Shown piece by piece: positions 4,772 through 8,310 of a stretch of 8,310 nucleotides of DNA. A model generated the notes under the pieces. The model did not search any database, was not told the DNA's origin, and worked only from the letters and a program-made list of their open reading frames with translations. The DNA comes from an uncultured Clostridia bacterium (GTDB lineage: Bacteria > Bacillota > Clostridia > Oscillospirales > Acutalibacteraceae): assembly GCA_947174455.1 (NCBI GenBank), contig CAMWIZ010000026.1:1-8310 (forward strand), in the 5' to 3' direction. The position numbers and the translations under genes are program-made. Numbering within the stretch: position 1 is the first letter of the stretch; every line of letters starts with the position of its first letter.

Positions 4772-5716
4772 ATGACTAAACTATATTTGGCAATTCCCTG
4801 TTATAATGAGGAAGATGTATTGCCTGCCACCGCTGAAATACTTAATAGGAAATTCATTTCCCTAATGGAAAAAGGAAGAATCACAAGGGATAGCAGAATT
4901 GTTTTTATAGATGACGGTTCGGCAGACAAAACTTGGAATATTATTGAAGGGCTTTACGAACAAAACAGTGTGTTTTCAGGTATAAAGCTGAGTAGAAACA
5001 GGGGACACCAAAATGCCTTGCTTTGTGGTCTTATGACACTTAAAGATCATGCAGATGCCGTTATATCGATTGATGCAGACCTTCAGGATGATATAGAAGT
5101 TTTTGATAAGATGCTTGATGATTATGAGCATGGCTGTGATATTGTATATGGAGTACGCTCACGGCGTGACACGGATACTTTTTTTAAAAGATTCACCGCA
5201 GAGTCGTTTTATAAGCTGCTCAACAGTATGGGAGCAAAAATCGTATTTAACCATGCAGATTTCCGTCTTATGAGCAAAAGAGCGTTGGAATGTTTGTCGG
5301 AGTATCATGAAACAAATATTTTTCTGAGGGGTTTAGTCCCAATGATAGGATTTAAGTCAAGTGTTGTGGAGTATGAACGCAGTGAACGTCTTGCAGGTGA
5401 AAGCAAGTACCCGCTCAGAAAAATGCTTGCCTTGGCATGGGAGGGTATTACCTCGCTTAGCATACAGCCGATACGCTTGGTAATGGGTTCAGGAATAGTG
5501 GTGTTCCTGCTGAGTATTGTTATGCTTATTTATTTCTTGGTAAGATACTTTACGGGAGCAACCGTTGCAGGCTGGGCAAGCTTGGCTGTTTCAATTTGGG
5601 CAATAGGTGGGTTGCAGCTGCTCGCCATAGGAATTGTGGGCGAGTACATAGGTAAGATTTATCTTGAAACAAAGCACCGTCCACGGTTCACAGTTGAAAA
5701 ATTTATTTTGAAGTAA
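4772..5716 (+). CDS. GT2 family polyprenyl-phosphate glycosyltransferase (GtrB/DPM1-like)
   Basis: The protein has 314 residues, with ATG 4772 preceded by AAGGAG (4761-4766). It should move a sugar from a nucleotide sugar to undecaprenyl phosphate at the inner face of the membrane, supplying a lipid-linked sugar for an outside glycosylation step. The GT-A fold motifs are in order: IPCYNEED near the start (8-15), IDDGS (46-50), the metal-binding DADLQDD (101-107), NHADFRLM (160-167) and ERLAGESKYP (205-214). Two C-terminal membrane segments follow (about 235-258 and 266-292), then a basic tail, as in GtrB and bacterial DPM1-like enzymes of 300-330 residues. It lies 39 nt after the repeat-protein gene without a terminator, so the two are likely co-transcribed. 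No GtrA flippase or GtrC-type transferase is in the window, so sugar and acceptor are unknown. A surface-glycan or wall-polymer role is inferred. Confidence 0.92.
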   Translation: MTKLYLAIPCYNEEDVLPATAEILNRKFISLMEKGRITRDSRIVFIDDGSADKTWNIIEGLYEQNSVFSGIKLSRNRGHQNALLCGLMTLKDHADAVISIDADLQDDIEVFDKMLDDYEHGCDIVYGVRSRRDTDTFFKRFTAESFYKLLNSMGAKIVFNHADFRLMSKRALECLSEYHETNIFLRGLVPMIGFKSSVVEYERSERLAGESKYPLRKMLALAWEGITSLSIQPIRLVMGSGIVVFLLSIVMLIYFLVRYFTGATVAGWASLAVSIWAIGGLQLLAIGIVGEYIGKIYLETKHRPRFTVEKFILK

Positions 5717-5743
5717 GGTTTTTTGGTGATTGCGGTCATCGGC

Positions 5744-5797
5744 CAAGGGTGTTTCCTTTGGAAACAACAAGCTTTTGAAAAAGCCCGACCAAAACTT
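5744..5797 (-). repeat. Repeat-like intergenic segment, copy B (inverted)
   Basis: Read on the minus strand it gives AAGTTTTGGTCGGG, then the hairpin GCTTTT-TC-AAAAGC (5784-5771), then TTGTTGTTTCC and a second hairpin TGTTTCC-AAA-GGAAACA (5766-5750), then CCCTT. It matches the order of copy A at 3765-3831, including an exact 11-mer (AAGTTTTGGTC). It lies between convergent genes, whereas copy A lies in a leader. A small open frame through it (5723-5908) has no ribosome binding site and overlaps the end of coaX, so it is not called. Confidence 0.5.
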
Positions 5798-5812
5798 TAC
5801 AAAGCTTTGCTT

Positions 5813-5843
5813 AACAAAAATCCCCCTGCCGTTTGGCAGGGGG
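5813..5843 (-). terminator. Rho-independent terminator of the ECF S component-coaX operon
   Basis: Read on the minus strand, CCCCCTGCC-AAAC-GGCAGGGGG (5843-5822) is a perfect 9-bp GC-rich stem with a 4-nt loop. ATTTTTGTT (5821-5813) follows. It starts about 20 nt beyond the coaX stop. On the plus strand the hairpin lacks a good T-run, though it may still slow transcripts coming from the glycosyltransferase. Confidence 0.9.
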
Positions 5844-5863
5844 TGTACTGTTTGTATAGTATT

Positions 5864-6634
5864 TTAAGATTTTTTGTTTTTGTTATAGATAATCATAAGA
5901 CCCTTTAGCAAAAGTTCCTCATCTATTATTATGTCTCTTTTGCAGTGAGGGATAATTTTTGTTGACAGTCCGCCTGTGGATATCACTGTGCAGGGTTCGC
6001 CAAGCTCCTCCTCTATACGTTGTATAACACCGTCTATTCCGGCAGCGGAATAATACATTATACCGCTTTTCATACACTCAACAGTATTTCCACCGATTAT
6101 TTTTTTAGGTGATTCCAATCCTATTTTTGGTAGCTGTGACGTCCTTTGTGTTAGTGAATCGAGCGATACCCTAAGTCCGGGAATAATCATTCCGCCCAAG
6201 TAATTTTGGTCACGGTCAATAACGGATACGGTAGTCGCTGTTCCCATGTCAATAATTATCAGTGGTACGGGGTAAAGGTTTATGCCTGCAACTGCATCTG
6301 CAACTCGGTCACTTCCAAGCTGAGCAGGGTTGTCAAGCTTTATTTTTAAACCTGTTTTTATGCCCGGCCCCACTGTTATTATGTCTGTACCGGTAAGACG
6401 TTCAACCGCAGCCTTTACCGTCAATGTTACCGATGGTACTACGGATGAGATAATACAGCCCTCAAAGCTGTTGCCCTCAATTCCGTTTAGCTCCAGTATG
6501 CTTTTTATTGTGACAATGTATTCAAGTGAGGTGTATTGCTGATTAGTGGAAAGCCGTTCTGTAAACAGGATTTTTTCTCCCTCAAAGCATCCAATAACTA
6601 TGTTTGAGTTCCCGATATCTATTGCTAAAATCAT
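5864..6634 (-). CDS. coaX: Type III pantothenate kinase
   Basis: CoaX phosphorylates pantothenate with ATP, the first step of CoA synthesis. The type III enzyme belongs to the ASKHA fold, needs a monovalent cation and is not feedback-inhibited by CoA, unlike CoaA. Visible motifs are AIDIGNSN at the N-terminus (phosphate loop, Asp6), PGIKTGLKIKLDNPAQLGSDR with the Gly-x-Asp-Arg at 107-110, IDMGTATTVSVID (Asp129), GGMIIPGL, and ISTGGLS near the end. The length of 256 residues from the start at 6634 is typical. An in-frame ATG at 6646 would add MGNN. Neither start has a clear ribosome binding site; 6634 is preferred because the family normally begins M-[IL]-L-A-I-D-I-G-N. It lies 23 nt (or 11 nt from the alternative start) after the ECF S-component gene, so translational coupling is likely. 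The operon ends at the terminator 5843-5813. Confidence 0.95.
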   Translation of the reverse strand: MILAIDIGNSNIVIGCFEGEKILFTERLSTNQQYTSLEYIVTIKSILELNGIEGNSFEGCIISSVVPSVTLTVKAAVERLTGTDIITVGPGIKTGLKIKLDNPAQLGSDRVADAVAGINLYPVPLIIIDMGTATTVSVIDRDQNYLGGMIIPGLRVSLDSLTQRTSQLPKIGLESPKKIIGGNTVECMKSGIMYYSAAGIDGVIQRIEEELGEPCTVISTGGLSTKIIPHCKRDIIIDEELLLKGLMIIYNKNKKS

Positions 6635-6657
6635 ATTGTTACCCATTTCTGTAAGGT

Positions 6658-7284
6658 TTATTTTTTGTTTTTGCCGTCAGTCAGAGGTAAAAGCTTTGCC
6701 TTGTAGAGTGCCGAGCCAACAGCACCTGTAATAATTGTTGACGCAAGCATCTCAAAAATTGCGTTTATTCCAACAAAAGCACATACAAATACAACTATGT
6801 TTCTTCCGCCTATCAACCCTTGAACATAATCTGTATTGCCAAATAAAAGGACAAGAGTCGTCATAAACAGCAGTGTATTTATGAAAGCAGACAAGAATCC
6901 CGTAACTGCACATGCAACGTATGCGTTAGACTTACTCTTCATTCCCTTAAAGATAAAGCCCAGCAAAAGTCCGTCCAGCAGACGGGGAACAAAACGCTGC
7001 ACAAAGGCAAGTACAGGGCTTATTTCAAAAAGAATTACACCCATGGCACTTGTACCGCCGACACCTATGCACTGTAGAAAGCTGGTTATGCCGAATACAG
7101 CTCCTGCGACGGCTCCGCCTACAGGTCCGAGGGCAATGGCAGCAATGGCAACCGGTATCACGTTGAAAGTGATTGCAAGAGGCCCGATGTTCAGATAGCC
7201 AAGTGGTGTATATGCCATAAGCAGCAAAATAGCCACCAGCAGACTTAACAGAACAAGCTGTTTGACCTTTGTTAATGATTTCAT
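6658..7284 (-). CDS. ECF transporter S component, probably for pantothenate
   Basis: The product is 208 residues with about five to six membrane segments, typical of substrate-binding S subunits of energy-coupling factor vitamin transporters. The N-terminus (KVKQLVLLSLLVAILLLM) resembles the start of many S components. The segment 43-69 (IPVAIAAIALGPVGGAVAG, then AVFGITSF) is characteristic of the family and is followed by a conserved PRLLDGLLLGFIF stretch (100-112). It would work with a shared EcfA/EcfA'/EcfT energising module encoded elsewhere. The substrate call rests on context: it is in an operon with coaX and divergent from coaBC, which points to pantothenate (PanT-like). Motifs alone do not settle it. 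The start at 7284 is set by AAGGAGG (7299-7293); an upstream in-frame ATG at 7329 has no such site and would cover most of the leader. Confidence 0.88.
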   Translation of the reverse strand: MKSLTKVKQLVLLSLLVAILLLMAYTPLGYLNIGPLAITFNVIPVAIAAIALGPVGGAVAGAVFGITSFLQCIGVGGTSAMGVILFEISPVLAFVQRFVPRLLDGLLLGFIFKGMKSKSNAYVACAVTGFLSAFINTLLFMTTLVLLFGNTDYVQGLIGGRNIVVFVCAFVGINAIFEMLASTIITGAVGSALYKAKLLPLTDGKNKK

Positions 7285-7292
7285 ATTAAATT

Positions 7293-7299
7293 CCTCCTT
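7293..7299 (-). promoter_or_regulatory. Ribosome binding site that sets the ECF S-component start
   Basis: On the minus strand AAGGAGG lies 8 nt before ATG 7284. It excludes the longer frame from 7329. Confidence 0.85.
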
Positions 7300-7340
7300 G
7301 TTATCGTTCCGACATTTCGGATACAACACAGTACAGGTGT

Positions 7341-7349
7341 ATTATACCA
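7341..7349 (-). promoter_or_regulatory. Extended -10 promoter of the ECF S component-coaX operon
   Basis: Read on the minus strand, TGG-TATAAT (7349-7341) is a perfect extended -10 element. The -35 position has only a weak match and is covered by the palindrome at 7362-7375. The predicted start near 7334 gives a leader of about 50 nt, too short for most riboswitches. Confidence 0.7.
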
Positions 7350-7361
7350 TAATTTTCTGCA

Positions 7362-7375
7362 AAATCTATAGATTT
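7362..7375. promoter_or_regulatory. Perfect 14-bp palindrome over the -35 region of the leftward promoter
   Basis: AAATCTATAGATTT is fully self-complementary and covers about -28 to -41 relative to the predicted leftward start. The position suits a dimeric regulator acting on the vitamin transporter operon. I do not recognise the motif as belonging to a named regulator. Confidence 0.5.
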
Positions 7376-7388
7376 AAGCAAGAATTTC

Positions 7389-7431
7389 TGATAAAATAAA
7401 AATTAAGTGTCGCTCTAATAAAATTTTATCA
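7389..7431. repeat. AT-rich inverted repeat between the divergent promoters
   Basis: TGATAAAAT (7389-7397) and ATTTTATCA (7423-7431) are perfect 9-bp reverse complements, 25 bp apart. The right arm overlaps a 12-bp palindrome, ATAAAATTTTAT (7418-7429). Base composition is very AT-rich here, so chance symmetry is possible. Confidence 0.35.
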
Positions 7432-7448
7432 AATTTTTCCAAAAAATA

Positions 7449-7457
7449 TGCTATAAA
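7449..7457 (+). promoter_or_regulatory. Extended -10 promoter of coaBC
   Basis: TGC-TATAAA (7449-7457) is an extended -10 element with no good -35 box at 16-18 bp. The predicted start is near 7464, giving a leader of about 58 nt. Like the opposite promoter it depends on the TG extension, and the two predicted starts lie about 130 bp apart. Confidence 0.55.
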
Positions 7458-7470
7458 AAACACATTCGAG

Positions 7471-7489
7471 TGTTATCATTAAGGTAACA
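7471..7489 (+). promoter_or_regulatory. Hairpin in the coaBC leader
   Basis: TGTTATC (7471-7477) pairs with GGTAACA (7483-7489), including one G-T pair, around the loop ATTAA. It lies 19 nt before the ribosome binding site. There is no T-run, so it is not a terminator. Confidence 0.3.
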
Positions 7490-7521
7490 GAAAATTGAGT
7501 TAAAAAATGGAGGTAACATAT

Positions 7522-8310
7522 ATGCTAAAGGGAAAAACAGTAGTTTTGGCAGTCAGCGGAAGTATTGCTGCATACAAAATTGCCAATCTCGCAAGAATGT
7601 GCAAAAAAAACGGAGCAGACGTCCATGTACTTATGACTGAAAACGCAACAAACTTTATCAATCCCATAACATTTGAGACGTTAACGGGCAACAAGTGCTT
7701 GGTGGACACCTTTGACAGAAATTTTCAGTACAGTGTTGAACACGTTGCGCTGGCAAAACGTGCCGATGTTGTTATGATTGCACCTGCAACTGCTAACGTT
7801 ATAGGAAAAATTGCCAACGGTATAGCTGATGATATGCTGACAACAACTGTTATGGCTTGTGTATGCAAGAAGATAGTTGCTCCTGCAATGAACCACAATA
7901 TGCTCCATAACCCACTTGTACAGGAAAATCTAAATAAACTTGCATACTACGGTTACGACATAGTAGTTCCCGAACGTGGAATGCTTGCCAACGGCGACAT
8001 GGGCGACGGAAGGCTTCCCGATGATAAAATTCTTTTTGATTATATTCTTAGGGAATGTGCATATGACAAGGACTTGCTCGGAAAGAAAATTCTTGTCACA
8101 GCGGGTGCCACGCAGGAATCTCTTGACCCCGTTAGGTTTATAACAAATCATTCCAGCGGTAAGATGGGTTACGCTGTGGCAGAAAACGCAATGCTTAGGG
8201 GAGCACAGGTAACACTTATCTCCGCACATACAGCTTCCGACCTAACTCCTCCGCCGTTTGTAAATCTTATTAGGGTTACTACTGCACAGGAAATGCACGA
8301 TGCGGTTATG
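7522..8310 (+). CDS. coaBC: CoaBC: phosphopantothenoylcysteine decarboxylase / phosphopantothenate-cysteine ligase, N-terminal 263 residues
   Basis: The gene runs off the right edge without a stop, so about a third of the expected ~400 residues is missing. ATG 7522 follows GGAGGT (7509-7514). CoaB joins cysteine to 4'-phosphopantothenate and CoaC, an FMN enzyme, decarboxylates the product. The N-terminal CoaC domain shows VSGSIAAYK (11-19), the catalytic His74 in VEHVALAKRADV, IAPATANVIGKIANGIADD (86-104) and PAMN with Asn124. These match E. coli His75 and Asn125 with a constant offset of one. At the position of E. coli Cys158 the sequence reads LANGDMGDGR, so the usual active-site Cys is Asn157 (nt 7990-7992). 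The CoaB domain starts at about 187 (GKKILVTAGATQE) and contains ITNHSSGKMGYAVAE with Asn209. It is divergent from the transporter-coaX operon, which completes the pathway context. Identity is sure; whether the Cys change is tolerated is open. Confidence 0.96.
   Translation, partial: MLKGKTVVLAVSGSIAAYKIANLARMCKKNGADVHVLMTENATNFINPITFETLTGNKCLVDTFDRNFQYSVEHVALAKRADVVMIAPATANVIGKIANGIADDMLTTTVMACVCKKIVAPAMNHNMLHNPLVQENLNKLAYYGYDIVVPERGMLANGDMGDGRLPDDKILFDYILRECAYDKDLLGKKILVTAGATQESLDPVRFITNHSSGKMGYAVAENAMLRGAQVTLISAHTASDLTPPPFVNLIRVTTAQEMHDAVM

Noticed and set aside
5723..5908. A 61-codon plus-strand open frame between the glycosyltransferase and coaX
   Set aside because: It runs through the repeat-like copy B and the minus-strand terminator, overlaps the 3' end of coaX, has no ribosome binding site and shows no recognisable protein pattern.
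7285..7340. Riboswitch in the leader of the ECF S-component operon
   Set aside because: The predicted leader is only about 50 nt and shows no aptamer-like folding or terminator. No known vitamin riboswitch motif is visible.
7930..8229. Minus-strand open frame inside coaBC
   Set aside because: It is the shadow of a strongly conserved gene whose motifs are all on the plus strand.

Overview
The window looks like a chromosomal segment from a Gram-positive Clostridia member, most likely a Ruminococcus- or Oscillospiraceae-type gut bacterium. This is inferred, not proven. The grounds are strong Shine-Dalgarno sites (AGGAGG, GGGGG), moderately AT-rich DNA with consensus sigma-A promoters, a type IV pilin in a Gram-positive setting, a DHHW-family envelope protein, an ECF-type vitamin transporter S subunit and a type III (CoaX) pantothenate kinase. 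The window starts inside one gene and ends inside another. I see no rRNA, tRNA, CRISPR array, transposase, toxin-antitoxin pair or phage gene.

Layout. (1) 1-371 is the 3' part of a type IV pilin-like gene, closed by a strong terminator (408-439). (2) 440-751 is a gene-free stretch with a good promoter (583-611) and a leader of about 130 nt rich in palindromes. (3) 752-1969 encodes a membrane-anchored DHHW/AlgX-like protein whose catalytic motif is degenerate. 2045-2743 encodes a Nudix hydrolase fused to a pyrophosphatase-like N-terminal domain that appears inactive. A terminator follows at 2752-2788. (4) 2789-3020 is an intergenic element with hairpins, followed by nth (endonuclease III, 3021-3671). 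(5) A near-consensus promoter (3704-3732) and a repeat-like transcribed leader precede a two-gene unit: a Ser/Lys-rich repeat membrane protein (3854-4732) and a GtrB/DPM1-like polyprenyl-phosphate glycosyltransferase (4772-5716). (6) 5717-5863 is a convergent junction holding a second, inverted copy of the repeat-like DNA and the terminator of the opposing operon. (7) On the minus strand, an ECF S component (7284-6658) and coaX (6634-5864) form an operon. It is divergent from coaBC (7522 to the window end, plus strand), with a 237-bp shared regulatory region between them.

How the genes fit together. The right third is a coherent coenzyme A module: vitamin uptake (probably pantothenate), phosphorylation by CoaX, then cysteine ligation and decarboxylation by CoaBC. 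The left and middle parts mix cell-surface genes (pilin, DHHW-like protein, repeat protein, lipid-linked sugar transferase) with housekeeping repair and nucleotide-hydrolysis genes (nth, Nudix). Nothing seen amounts to a clearly new defence or mobile system. The best leads are two proteins with apparently disabled catalytic motifs, the repeat-protein/glycosyltransferase pair, a family of small hairpins placed just before ribosome binding sites, and the palindromic divergent CoA regulatory region.
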